In this document: positions 17,778-25,357 of the stretch, one piece after another
How positions within the stretch are numbered: position 1 is the first letter of the stretch
Layout: every line of letters starts with the position of its first letter
Origin: Rhodoferax sp. BLA1
GTDB taxonomy: Bacteria > Pseudomonadota > Gammaproteobacteria > Burkholderiales > Burkholderiaceae_C
DNA length: 64,000 bases
NCBI RefSeq assembly: GCF_013416775.1
Contig: NZ_SZVI01000013.1
Span: 682,001 to 746,000, forward strand
Direction of reading: 5' to 3'
The notes under the pieces: generated by a model
Databases searched by the model: none
What the model was told of the DNA's origin: nothing
Seen by the model: only the letters and a program-made list of their open reading frames with translations
Position numbers and translations under genes: made by a program

Positions 17778-18305
17778 ATGTCTCGCACATCATTCACCCT
17801 GACCTTGGCCTTGGCAGCCCTGTTCGCCAGCCCCTGGGTGCACGCACAAAACCACCAACTTGCCACCTGGCCAGCACACCGCCCTGTCCCGGCACGCGTG
17901 GGCACCGACCTTCAAGGCAAGGTGTGGCGCTTGGCCGACTTGCGTGGCAAGGCGGTGTTGATCAATTTTTGGGCCAGTTGGTGTGCGCCCTGCCTGGCAG
18001 AAATGCCGTCACTGCAAACCTTGGCTCAGGCCTATGGGCCCGAGAAACTGGTGGTGCTGGCGGTGAATTTCAAGGAGTCAAATGCCATCGTGCAGCGTTT
18101 TGTGCAGCGGACGCAGTTTGAGCTGCCGGTGCTGCTGGACCCGACCGGGGTGATGGCAAACCAGTGGGGTGCCCGTGTGTTCCCAACCACCGTGTTGGTG
18201 GCCGCCAACGGGCAGGTGCGTACAGTGATTCGCGGTGAGGTGGATTGGTCGAGCCAGCAGGCCGCCACACTGATCGAGCCTTTGCTGAACCCGGCGGCCC
18301 CATAG
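17778..18305 (+). CDS. TlpA-like exported thiol-disulfide oxidoreductase
   Basis: A 175-residue protein with a Sec signal peptide (MSRTSFTLTLALAALFASPWVHA) and a thioredoxin fold. The active site is WASWCAPC (cysteines 69 and 72), the cis-Pro loop is in VFPTTVL, and the second motif is VLLDPTGVMANQWG. It probably reduces periplasmic disulfides, for example in cytochrome c maturation, though no ccm genes are nearby. The ATG at 17778 gives the signal peptide; a longer frame from 17724 lacks it. Confidence 0.85.
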   Translation: MSRTSFTLTLALAALFASPWVHAQNHQLATWPAHRPVPARVGTDLQGKVWRLADLRGKAVLINFWASWCAPCLAEMPSLQTLAQAYGPEKLVVLAVNFKESNAIVQRFVQRTQFELPVLLDPTGVMANQWGARVFPTTVLVAANGQVRTVIRGEVDWSSQQAATLIEPLLNPAAP

Positions 18306-18373
18306 GCCATCCAGGCACACCGCGATAATCTGCGCTTCGACCACGGGCCAGCCCGGCATCGCCACAGCCGAGA

Positions 18374-18393
18374 TGCGTACCTTTACATACGCA
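18374..18393 (+). promoter_or_regulatory. Inverted repeat upstream of the transglutaminase-like gene
   Basis: TGCGTA (18374-18379) and TACGCA (18388-18393) are separated by 8 bases, about 40 bases before the ATG at 18434. It could be an operator or a weak hairpin; nothing else supports a role. Confidence 0.3.
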
Positions 18394-18433
18394 GACGGCA
18401 CTTGTCCTTTTCCAATTTTCCGGAGCTCTCTCA

Positions 18434-19561
18434 ATGACCCCCGTTCACACCCAAGCACGCCGTGCTTTTATGAAAAATATGGCGGCAGCCGCCGCAGCAG
18501 CTTCATTGCCTGCTATTTCTTTTGCACAAAACACACCAGCGACCGAACACAAGTTTGCGCCGCAAGCAGGCACCTGGCGCAGCTTTGAGGTCACCACCCG
18601 GGTCAACATCCTCAAGCCCCAAGGTGTCACACGCCTGTGGCTGCCCATGCCGTCCGTCAACAGCGACTGGCAACAATCCTTGGGCAGCACTTTCTCCAGC
18701 AATGGCAAGACCCAGATCACCAGCGATGGTCGGTATGGTGCACAGATGTTGTATGTCGAGTTTGCCGAGAACGAAGCCAAACCTTTTGTCGAGCTGACCA
18801 GCAAAGTTCAGACCCAAAACCGCTCTGTCGACTGGGCCCACCCACACGCCGCCAGCGAAGACCAGGCGGCGCTGAACTACTGGACCCAGCCCACCCATTT
18901 GTTGCCCACCGATGGCATCGTGCGCCAAACCGCGCTGCAAGCCATTCGCGGCGCACGTACCGATGTTGAAAAGGCACAAAAGCTTTACGACTGGGTGGTG
19001 GTCAACACCTTCCGTGAACCCAAGGTGCAAGGCTGCGGCGAGGGCGAGATCCAGACCATGCTGGAGACCGGCAACCTGGGTGGCAAATGCGCGGACCTGA
19101 ATGCGCTGTTTGTCGGCTTGTGCCGCTCGGTCGGTCTGCCCGCCCGCGATGTTTACGGACTGCGGCTGGCGCCCTCGGCCTTTGGTTACAAGCAGTTGGG
19201 CGGCAATTCAGCCAGCCTGCAAGGTGCGCAACACTGCCGGGCTGAGGTTTACCTCAAGCAGTATGGCTGGGTGGCGATGGACCCTGCGGACGTGACCAAG
19301 GTCATGCGCCAGGAAACACCAGATTGGATCAAGTCGTCCAACCATGCCTTGGTGGCGCCGGTCAACAAGGCCCTGTTTGGCAGTTGGGAAGGCAACTGGA
19401 TGGCCTACAACACCGCCCACGACGTGACGCTGCCCCATTCCACCGGGCCGCGCCTGGGCTTCCTGATGTACCCGGTGGCCGAGAATGCCGCTGGCCGCCT
19501 GGACTCTTACGCCCCGGACGACTTCAAATACCAGATCAGCGCACGGGACATCACGGCTTAA
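18434..19561 (+). CDS. Tat-exported transglutaminase-like protein
   Basis: A 375-residue protein whose start, QARRAFMKNMAAAAAAASLP, is a Tat-type signal (RRxFxK). The core is a transglutaminase-like cysteine-protease fold: catalytic Cys219 in GGKCADLNALF, His in AQHCRAEVYL and Asp in VAMDPADV. Such proteins act as periplasmic peptidases or amidases; Tat export suggests folding before export. The substrate is unknown. It follows tlpA-like by 128 bases and precedes the 41-residue ORF. Confidence 0.8.
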   Translation: MTPVHTQARRAFMKNMAAAAAAASLPAISFAQNTPATEHKFAPQAGTWRSFEVTTRVNILKPQGVTRLWLPMPSVNSDWQQSLGSTFSSNGKTQITSDGRYGAQMLYVEFAENEAKPFVELTSKVQTQNRSVDWAHPHAASEDQAALNYWTQPTHLLPTDGIVRQTALQAIRGARTDVEKAQKLYDWVVVNTFREPKVQGCGEGEIQTMLETGNLGGKCADLNALFVGLCRSVGLPARDVYGLRLAPSAFGYKQLGGNSASLQGAQHCRAEVYLKQYGWVAMDPADVTKVMRQETPDWIKSSNHALVAPVNKALFGSWEGNWMAYNTAHDVTLPHSTGPRLGFLMYPVAENAAGRLDSYAPDDFKYQISARDITA

Positions 19562-19628
19562 TGGTCAGACTGGGGTGGGGGTGTTTCCACGCCCGCTGAC
19601 ACGGTGTCGGTTTTTATAGAGGTTCTGG

Positions 19629-19754
19629 ATGAAAGTCTTATTTGTTCTTGCTTTGGCTGAATGGGTTTGCGGGTGCGCTCACGCCACCGCAGAATCCAGG
19701 CACAACACCGTGATCGTGCAAGGCAACACCCCCGTGTTGGTGGTCGGCCTGTGA
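19629..19754 (+). CDS. Small secreted peptide (41 aa) overlapping miaA
   Basis: The ATG at 19629 is preceded by AGAGG six bases upstream. The first ~20 residues ([19 protein letters not shown]) look like a signal peptide, possibly a lipobox, followed by a short polar tail. Its TGA overlaps the GTG start of miaA (GTGA), the arrangement used for translational coupling. It could be a real small gene or a leader that controls miaA translation. There is no homologue I recognise. Confidence 0.45.
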   Translation: MKVLFVLALAEWVCGCAHATAESRHNTVIVQGNTPVLVVGL

Positions 19755-20782
19755 AGCAGTCGCCTGCCCTGCCACCCTACCTGGCGCTGGTGGGCCCCAC
19801 CGCTGCAGGCAAAACCGCCGCCGCGCTGGCCATTGCACAGCAACACCCGGTCGAGATCATCAGCATCGATTCCGCCCTGGTTTACCGCGGCATGGACATT
19901 GGCACCGCCAAACCCAGCGCGGCCGAACTGGCCGCCGCACCACACCACCTGATCAACATCCGCGACCCGTTGCACGCCTACAGCGCGGCCGAGTTTGTGG
20001 CAGATGCCAGCCAGCTGATCCACGAGATCCACGCCCGTGGCAAGTTGCCGTTGCTGGTGGGCGGCACCATGCTGTATCTGAAGGCCCTGCGCCAGGGCCT
20101 GGACGACCTGCCCAAGGCCGATGCGACCGTGCGCGCCCAGATCGAGTTAGAAGCCGCGCAACAGGGCTGGCCTGCCAAGCATGCTGAGCTGGCGCAGGTG
20201 GACCCGGTCACCGCGGCACGGCTGGCACCCGGCGACTCACAACGCATCTCGCGGGCGCTGGAGGTGTGGCGCCTCACCGGGCAGACGCTGGCCAGTTTTC
20301 ACACTAGCAAAAAAGAAGCTACTAGCCCAATGGATACAAGGGCTACAGGCCTGGACCCGGGGTTTTGCCAAAATAATGCAGAAGCTGCTGCAACGTCGAT
20401 GCTGATCTCGCTGGAGCCGCTGGAGCGCAGCTGGTTGCATTTGCGCATTGCCCAGCGTTTTGACGAGATGCTCAAACAGGGTTTGCTCGACGAAGTGCAG
20501 GTCCTGCGCGCGCGCGGTGACCTGAACCCCGATTTACCCTCGATGCGCTGCGTGGGTTACCGCCAGGTCTGGGAGGCGCTCGACGGCCTGTGGCCCATCA
20601 GCGAGTTGCGCGACAAAGGCATTTTTGCCACCCGCCAGCTCGCCAAACGCCAGATCACCTGGTTACGCAGCATGCAGGACCGCCAAATCGTGGCCTGCGA
20701 CGCACCCGATGCATTGCAACAGGTGCTGGCGCTGGCCAATACCTTTGTGGCGGGTTTGTCCCCAGAGACACTGCGGCACTGA
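19751..20782 (+). CDS. miaA: tRNA dimethylallyltransferase
   Basis: Adds a dimethylallyl group to A37 of tRNAs reading U-starting codons. The P-loop GPTAAGKT is at residues 15-22, then [16 protein letters not shown], and later [11 protein letters not shown] and [13 protein letters not shown]. The GTG at 19751 ([17 protein letters not shown]) is chosen because upstream residues are not family-like. An extra stretch of about 25 residues ([20 protein letters not shown] onward) in the variable region contains a copy of the dispersed repeat, inserted in frame. Length is 343 residues. Confidence 0.93.
   Translation: MKQSPALPPYLALVGPTAAGKTAAALAIAQQHPVEIISIDSALVYRGMDIGTAKPSAAELAAAPHHLINIRDPLHAYSAAEFVADASQLIHEIHARGKLPLLVGGTMLYLKALRQGLDDLPKADATVRAQIELEAAQQGWPAKHAELAQVDPVTAARLAPGDSQRISRALEVWRLTGQTLASFHTSKKEATSPMDTRATGLDPGFCQNNAEAAATSMLISLEPLERSWLHLRIAQRFDEMLKQGLLDEVQVLRARGDLNPDLPSMRCVGYRQVWEALDGLWPISELRDKGIFATRQLAKRQITWLRSMQDRQIVACDAPDALQQVLALANTFVAGLSPETLRH
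20308..20352. repeat. Dispersed palindromic repeat, copy 4 (in frame inside miaA)
   Basis: TAGCCC (20323-20328) and GGGCTA (20340-20345) flank AATGGATACAA; AAAAAAGAAGCTAC precedes and CAGGCC follows. It is translated within MiaA and adds residues not typical of the family. Confidence 0.75.
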
Positions 20783-20831
20783 CATCTGGCCTATCCTCGC
20801 CGCACTGCAGGACAGCCCCACACCCCCCACC

Positions 20832-21494
20832 ATGAGCCTGATCATCCAGAACTTGAGCAAACACTACGGCAGCGTGCCGGTGTTTCGCCACGTCTCCTTA
20901 CATGTGCAGCCGGGTGAGTTTGTCGCCATCGTGGGTGAATCGGGCGTCGGCAAATCAACCCTGCTCAACTGCATGGCCGGACTCGACAGCTGGGACAGCG
21001 GCAGCGTGCTGCTGGACGGGCTGGACCTCAGCACCCAGAGTGACGACCAACTGGCCCGCCTGCGGCGCGAAAAAACCGGTTTTGTGTTCCAGGCCTTCCA
21101 TGTGTTGCCGCACCTGAGCGTGAGCCAGAACGTGGCCCTGCCGCTGATGCTGCTGGGCCAATTGGATGAAGCCCGCGTACAAGCCATGTTGACCGAGGTC
21201 GGCCTCGAAGGTCTGGGGGAGCGCCTGCCGCAACAGCTCAGCGGTGGTCAGTTGCAGCGTGTGGCGATTGCGCGGGCGCTGGTTCATCGGCCGATGTTGC
21301 TGCTGGCCGATGAGCCCACCGGCAACCTCGACCCCCGCACCGCTGAGCGGGTGATGGACGCCCTGGTCAGCCAGACCCGCGCCCACGGCGCCGCGATGGT
21401 GCTGGTGACGCACTCGGTGGCCGCTGCGGCGCGTGCCGACCGCAGGCTGCTGCTGACTGCCGACGGTTTGCTGGACCATGCTGATCCGGCTTGA
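20832..21494 (+). CDS. ABC transporter ATPase, LolD/MacB type
   Basis: A 220-residue ATPase with Walker A GESGVGKST, Q-loop FQAFHVLPHLS, signature [15 protein letters not shown] and Walker B LLLADEPTGNLD. The type partners FtsX-fold permeases. No permease is adjacent; the best candidate partner is the 868-residue permease at 30470, with an AttH-like protein at 42868. The ATG at 20832 starts the conserved N-terminus. Its last 17 bases overlap pabB, so the two are co-transcribed. Confidence 0.88.
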   Translation: MSLIIQNLSKHYGSVPVFRHVSLHVQPGEFVAIVGESGVGKSTLLNCMAGLDSWDSGSVLLDGLDLSTQSDDQLARLRREKTGFVFQAFHVLPHLSVSQNVALPLMLLGQLDEARVQAMLTEVGLEGLGERLPQQLSGGQLQRVAIARALVHRPMLLLADEPTGNLDPRTAERVMDALVSQTRAHGAAMVLVTHSVAAAARADRRLLLTADGLLDHADPA

Positions 21495-23241
21495 CTTTGC
21501 CGACCCGCAAGGGGGCGAGACACGTTTACGCTGTGCCTTTGAGGCACCGACAGACACCCTGGTGGCCCACACACCCGAGCAGATCCAGCCGCTGCTGGAC
21601 AAGGTGCAAGCCCACGCCCAAGCGGGCCGCTGGTGTGTCGGTTACCTGCGGTATGAGGCCGCAAGCGCGTTTGACAAGGCACTGCTCACCTATGCGGCGG
21701 ATGGCCCGCTGGCCTGGTTTGGGGTGTTTGAGCACGCCCTGCCCTGGCCGCCTGGTCCACCCGCACCCGCCGACACGGTAGGGCCGACCCAAGTGCGATG
21801 GCACAGCCCCCTGAGCCGTGATCAGTTCGATAACAAGCTGACCACGATCCATGAGGCGATTGGCGCGGGTGAGTACTACCAGGTGAACTACACCGCCCCG
21901 TTGCACGGAGATTTTGTCGGCAGCGCGCCTGAACTGTTTACGCGCCTGCAACAAGCCCAGCCCGGTGGCTACGCCGCGTACATCGACACGGGTGAGGAGC
22001 AGATTCTGTCGGTCTCACCCGAGCTGTTTTTTGACTGGGACGGCCAGCACATCCTGACCCGGCCGATGAAAGGCACCGCGCCACGCGGCCAGACGCCGCA
22101 GGAAGATGCGGCCCTGGTGCAGGCGCTCACAGCGTCACCCAAGGAGCGCGCCGAGAACGTGATGATTGTGGATTTGCTGCGCAACGACCTGTCGCGCATC
22201 GCCAAACCGCACACGGTGCAGGTGCCGTCCCTGTTTGCGGTGCAGAGCCTGCCCACGGTGCATCAGATGGTGTCGGACGTGACCGCACAAACCCGCCCCG
22301 GTACGAGCTTGAGCGAGGTGTTTGGCGCGCTGTTCCCCTGCGGCTCCATCACCGGCGCGCCCAAGGTGCGGGCCATGCAGGCCATCTACGACCTCGAACC
22401 CCAGGCGCGTGGGGTCTACTGCGGCGCCATCGGCGTTGTTCGCCCAGGCGGCCATGCCACCTTCAACGTCGCCATCCGTACCGTGACCATCCAGGGCGCC
22501 CAGGCCCGCTGCGGTATTGGCAGCGGCATCACCTATGACGCCACCGCACCCAACGAATGGCGCGAGTGGCAACACAAACGAATGTTTCTGGAACGCGCCA
22601 GCGAAGCTTTTGCGTTGTTGGAAACGCTGCGACTGCAAGCCGGTGTGTTCCACAACTTAGGAGCACACTTGGCAAGGCTGGCAAGGGCTGCAAGGCATTT
22701 TGGTTACCCTTTTGACGAGGAGCGTGTACGTGCCGCTTTGTTAACCTTGCTTGACCCCGACATGCGCAGCGATGACACCACCGTCTGGCGTGTGCGCCTG
22801 CTGCTCGACGCCCAGGGCCGACCTTTTGCCGAAAAATACAAACAAAATAGCACGCCAGACCTTGTATCTATTGGGCTGGCAGCTACGCCTTTTGAAGCAG
22901 CACAGAGCGAATTCACCCGCTTCAAAACCACCCGGCGCAGCCACTACGAAGCCTTTACCCCGACCGACCCAGCCATCTTTGACACCCTGCTCTACAACGA
23001 GCGTGGCGAACTCACCGAATGCACCCGCGGCAATATCGCGGTGTTGCTGGACGGCCAGTGGTTCACGCCAGCACTGCACTGCGGCCTGCTAAACGGTGTG
23101 GGCCGCGCCCACTTCATCGCCCAAGACCGCCTCAAAGAAGCCGTCATCACCCTGGCCGATCTGCCGCGTGTGCATGGCTTGGCCTTTGTCAACAGCTTAC
23201 GCGGGTGGGTGGAGGCGCGGCTGGTAGGCACGAGCGACTGA
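21478..23241 (+). CDS. pabB: Aminodeoxychorismate synthase component I fused to a class IV aminotransferase
   Basis: A 587-residue fusion for p-aminobenzoate synthesis in the folate pathway. Residues ~1-390 form the chorismate-binding domain (ILSVSPELFF, RPMKGTAPRG, EKAEN-like ERAENVMIVDLLRNDL, GSITGAPK). Residues ~400-587 resemble aminodeoxychorismate lyase/class IV aminotransferase, with Lys in FKTTRRSHY and ELTECTRGNIAVLLDG near the end. A repeat copy lies in the linker-proximal part of the C-terminal domain. The ATG at 21478 overlaps the ABC ATPase gene. Confidence 0.93.
   Translation: MLIRLDFADPQGGETRLRCAFEAPTDTLVAHTPEQIQPLLDKVQAHAQAGRWCVGYLRYEAASAFDKALLTYAADGPLAWFGVFEHALPWPPGPPAPADTVGPTQVRWHSPLSRDQFDNKLTTIHEAIGAGEYYQVNYTAPLHGDFVGSAPELFTRLQQAQPGGYAAYIDTGEEQILSVSPELFFDWDGQHILTRPMKGTAPRGQTPQEDAALVQALTASPKERAENVMIVDLLRNDLSRIAKPHTVQVPSLFAVQSLPTVHQMVSDVTAQTRPGTSLSEVFGALFPCGSITGAPKVRAMQAIYDLEPQARGVYCGAIGVVRPGGHATFNVAIRTVTIQGAQARCGIGSGITYDATAPNEWREWQHKRMFLERASEAFALLETLRLQAGVFHNLGAHLARLARAARHFGYPFDEERVRAALLTLLDPDMRSDDTTVWRVRLLLDAQGRPFAEKYKQNSTPDLVSIGLAATPFEAAQSEFTRFKTTRRSHYEAFTPTDPAIFDTLLYNERGELTECTRGNIAVLLDGQWFTPALHCGLLNGVGRAHFIAQDRLKEAVITLADLPRVHGLAFVNSLRGWVEARLVGTSD
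22842..22892. repeat. Dispersed palindromic repeat, copy 5 (inside pabB)
   Basis: GCCAGACC (22854-22861) pairs with GGGCTGGC (22873-22880) with one mismatch across TTGTATCTATT. AAAATAGC precedes and AGCTAC follows. On the opposite strand it reads like copy 4 (CCAGCCCAATAGATACAAGG). Confidence 0.65.
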
Positions 23242-23271
23242 GTGCGTCCAGCGGGCTGGCTGGGCCGCCCG

Positions 23272-23361
23272 CCGCAGTAGCACGGGCTTACCTGTTGTAT
23301 CAACAGCATGAGCGACAAAGACGGTCTTTGCCAGATCGATTCCAACGGTTACGATGACCAT
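23272..23361 (-). mobile_element. IS110-family transposase N-terminal fragment
   Basis: From an ATG at 23361, preceded by GAGAGGGGAAATC, the minus strand encodes about 30 residues starting MVIVTVGIDLAKTVF. This is the conserved start of IS110/IS1111 transposases, with the first catalytic Asp in GIDLAK. After VLLR the homology stops next to the pabB end, so the element is truncated. It cannot be active. Confidence 0.7.
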
Positions 23362-23481
23362 GATTTCCCCTCTCAGACAAGTTGATGAAAAGTTTGACCT
23401 CTCCATCGGGGAACTTAGTTACCGTTAACCGCAACCCTCACGGGTCGCGGCTTGCTCGGAACGGGGAAGTCCCATTCATTC

Positions 23482-23488
23482 GTTAGGC
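23482..23488 (+). other. attC-like core (GTTAGGC) before a cassette-like gene
   Basis: GTTAGGC fits the R' box consensus of integron attC sites (GTTRRRY) and lies seven bases before the ATG of the AT-richer gene at 23496. The left half of an attC is not recognisable. Confidence 0.3.
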
Positions 23489-23495
23489 CTCGCAA

Positions 23496-23963
23496 ATGAC
23501 ACTTGAGACCGCCGATCTCGAAGAAATCAAACCGCAGTGGCGCGCCCGGCTCGAGGATGCGCTAAGCCCTTCAACGCGCGCAAAGCGTCGACTTCTGCTT
23601 GTAGCCAGCACTATTTCGCTCGTCATTATTCTTCTTGGAATACTCCCAACAAAAATCGAAGCGCTCGGAATAGTATTTGAAAGTAGCAAAAGGCGGGATC
23701 TTCTTATCTTGCTCGCGGCTGTAAATCTATATGCGCTCATTGGCTTTCTCCTCTATGCGTGGGCGGATATACACCTGCAAGCGAGAATTCAAAGCAATGC
23801 AAATACTGGCTACGTTCACGAGTTCGTCAAGGGCAGAGCCAGTGCACTGGAATCCACAAACTACTTCATCCGTTTTGCTTTCGACTTCTTGGTTCCAGTC
23901 GGATATGGTGGCTATGCCCTATATAAAGTCTATGAGGTTGTTTCAAAGGTCGCAGCGCTATGA
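23496..23963 (+). CDS. Hypothetical membrane protein, probably horizontally acquired
   Basis: A 155-residue protein with a charged N-terminus and three membrane segments: about residues 32-51 (LLLVASTISLVIILLGILPT), 69-89 (LLILLAAVNLYALIGFLLYA) and 128-150. Base composition is visibly richer in A and T than the flanking genes, with codons such as ATA and TTA rare elsewhere here. It sits between an IS110 fragment and dctD, and GTTAGGC and GTCTAAC/GTTGGGC motifs lie just outside its ends, as at integron cassette borders. No family recognised. Confidence 0.65.
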   Translation: MTLETADLEEIKPQWRARLEDALSPSTRAKRRLLLVASTISLVIILLGILPTKIEALGIVFESSKRRDLLILLAAVNLYALIGFLLYAWADIHLQARIQSNANTGYVHEFVKGRASALESTNYFIRFAFDFLVPVGYGGYALYKVYEVVSKVAAL

Positions 23964-23970
23964 AAGCGAG

Positions 23971-23990
23971 GTCTAACCGCAACGTTGGGC
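23971..23990 (+). other. Shortened attC-like motif after the cassette-like gene
   Basis: GTCTAAC (R'' consensus RYYYAAC), six bases, then GTTGGGC (R' consensus GTTRRRY). A complete attC is at least about 57 bases, so this would be an internally deleted site; it starts seven bases after the stop codon. Confidence 0.3.
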
Positions 23991-24013
23991 TCTTTTGAAT
24001 ACGTTTGGCTTTG

Positions 24014-25357
24014 TCAGACCGTACCGGTATCAGACAACCCGTATTTCCTGATCTTGTCGTGCAAGGTGGTTTTGGCCACACCGAGGGCTTCGGCGCTGCG
24101 CGCTAGGCTGCCTTGATGCCGCTGCAAGGCTTCGGCGATCAGGGCGCGCTCAAAGGCGTTGACGGTGTCGGCCAGGGGACGCAGGTGGTCGCCTCCTTCG
24201 TTGCCAAAAGGCGGCGCGCCCGACTCGATGCCCAGCACACAGCGGTCGGCCACGTTGCGCAGTTCGCGCACATTGCCGGGCCAGTGGTAGGCCATCAGCT
24301 GGCGGATGGCGGCGGCGTCGCATGGCGGCACCGGTCGACCATGGCGCGCTGCGGCTTGCAGCAAAAAGTGCTGGAACAGCAGCGGAATATCTTCGCGCCG
24401 CTCGCGTAGCGGTGGCAGGGGCACGGTGGCCACGCTGAGTCGGTAATACAGATCGGCGCGAAAACGGCCTTGCTCGGACAAGGTGCGCAAGTCTTCTTTG
24501 GTGGCGGCCACAATACGGCAGTCCACCGGGATCAGGGTGTTGGAGCCCAGCCGCTCCAGCGTGCGTTCCTGCAAGACACGTAACAGCTTGATCTGCATCG
24601 GCACCGGCATGCTCTCGATTTCGTCGAGGAACAAAGTACCGCCGTTGGCGTATTCGATCTTGCCGATGCGGCGTTTGCTGGCGCCGGTGTAGGCGCCCGC
24701 CTCGTGGCCAAAAATTTCGCTCTCAAACAGCGTCTCGGGCAAACCACCGCAATTGATCGCCACAAAGTTGCCTTTGCGCCGTGAGCTGGCCTCGTGCAGG
24801 CAGCGCGCCACCAGTTCCTTGCCGGTGCCGGTTTCGCCCTGGATCAGCACATCGGCAGCGCTGTCGGCCAGCCCGCTGATCAGTGTGCGCAGTTTGCGCA
24901 TGCCATCTGCGTTGCCAATCAGGCGCGCTTCGATCTGGTCGCGGCCATCCAAGCGGTTGCGCAGGTCACGCACTTCCAGGGTGAGCTGGCGTTTCTCCAA
25001 CGCGCGGCGCACCACCTCAACCAGGTATTCCGGCGAAAACGGCTTCTGGATGAAATCATGTGCGCCGTCTTTCATGGCCTGGACCGCCATCGAGATGTCG
25101 CCATGGCCGGTGATCAACACCACCGGCAGCTGTGGGTCCACCGCCAGCACCTCGCGCAAAAAAGTCATGCCGTCCATACGTGGCAGGCGGATGTCGCTGA
25201 CGATGACACCCCGGAAGTCTTTGCCCAGAAGGTGTCTGGCCGCCTCGGCGCTGGCGACACTCTCGGTCAGGATGCCTTCAAGTTGCAGCGCCTGCTCACA
25301 ACCCAGGCGCACATCCGGGTCGTCTTCGATGATCAGTACTTTGAGGGCTTGGGTCAT
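24014..25357 (-). CDS. dctD: Sigma-54-dependent response regulator DctD
   Basis: A 447-residue enhancer-binding protein: receiver domain (EDDPD, phospho-Asp in IVSDIRLPRMDG, KPFSPEYL), AAA+ domain (Walker A GETGTGKE, sigma-54 loop GAYTGA, Walker B GGTLFLDEIE) and a C-terminal Fis-type helix-turn-helix (LARSAEALGVAKTTLHDKIRK). The sigma-54 contact loop has Tyr in place of the usual Phe (GAFTGA). With DctB it should activate dctA in response to C4-dicarboxylates. It overlaps dctB by four bases. Confidence 0.93.
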   Translation of the reverse strand: MTQALKVLIIEDDPDVRLGCEQALQLEGILTESVASAEAARHLLGKDFRGVIVSDIRLPRMDGMTFLREVLAVDPQLPVVLITGHGDISMAVQAMKDGAHDFIQKPFSPEYLVEVVRRALEKRQLTLEVRDLRNRLDGRDQIEARLIGNADGMRKLRTLISGLADSAADVLIQGETGTGKELVARCLHEASSRRKGNFVAINCGGLPETLFESEIFGHEAGAYTGASKRRIGKIEYANGGTLFLDEIESMPVPMQIKLLRVLQERTLERLGSNTLIPVDCRIVAATKEDLRTLSEQGRFRADLYYRLSVATVPLPPLRERREDIPLLFQHFLLQAAARHGRPVPPCDAAAIRQLMAYHWPGNVRELRNVADRCVLGIESGAPPFGNEGGDHLRPLADTVNAFERALIAEALQRHQGSLARSAEALGVAKTTLHDKIRKYGLSDTGTV

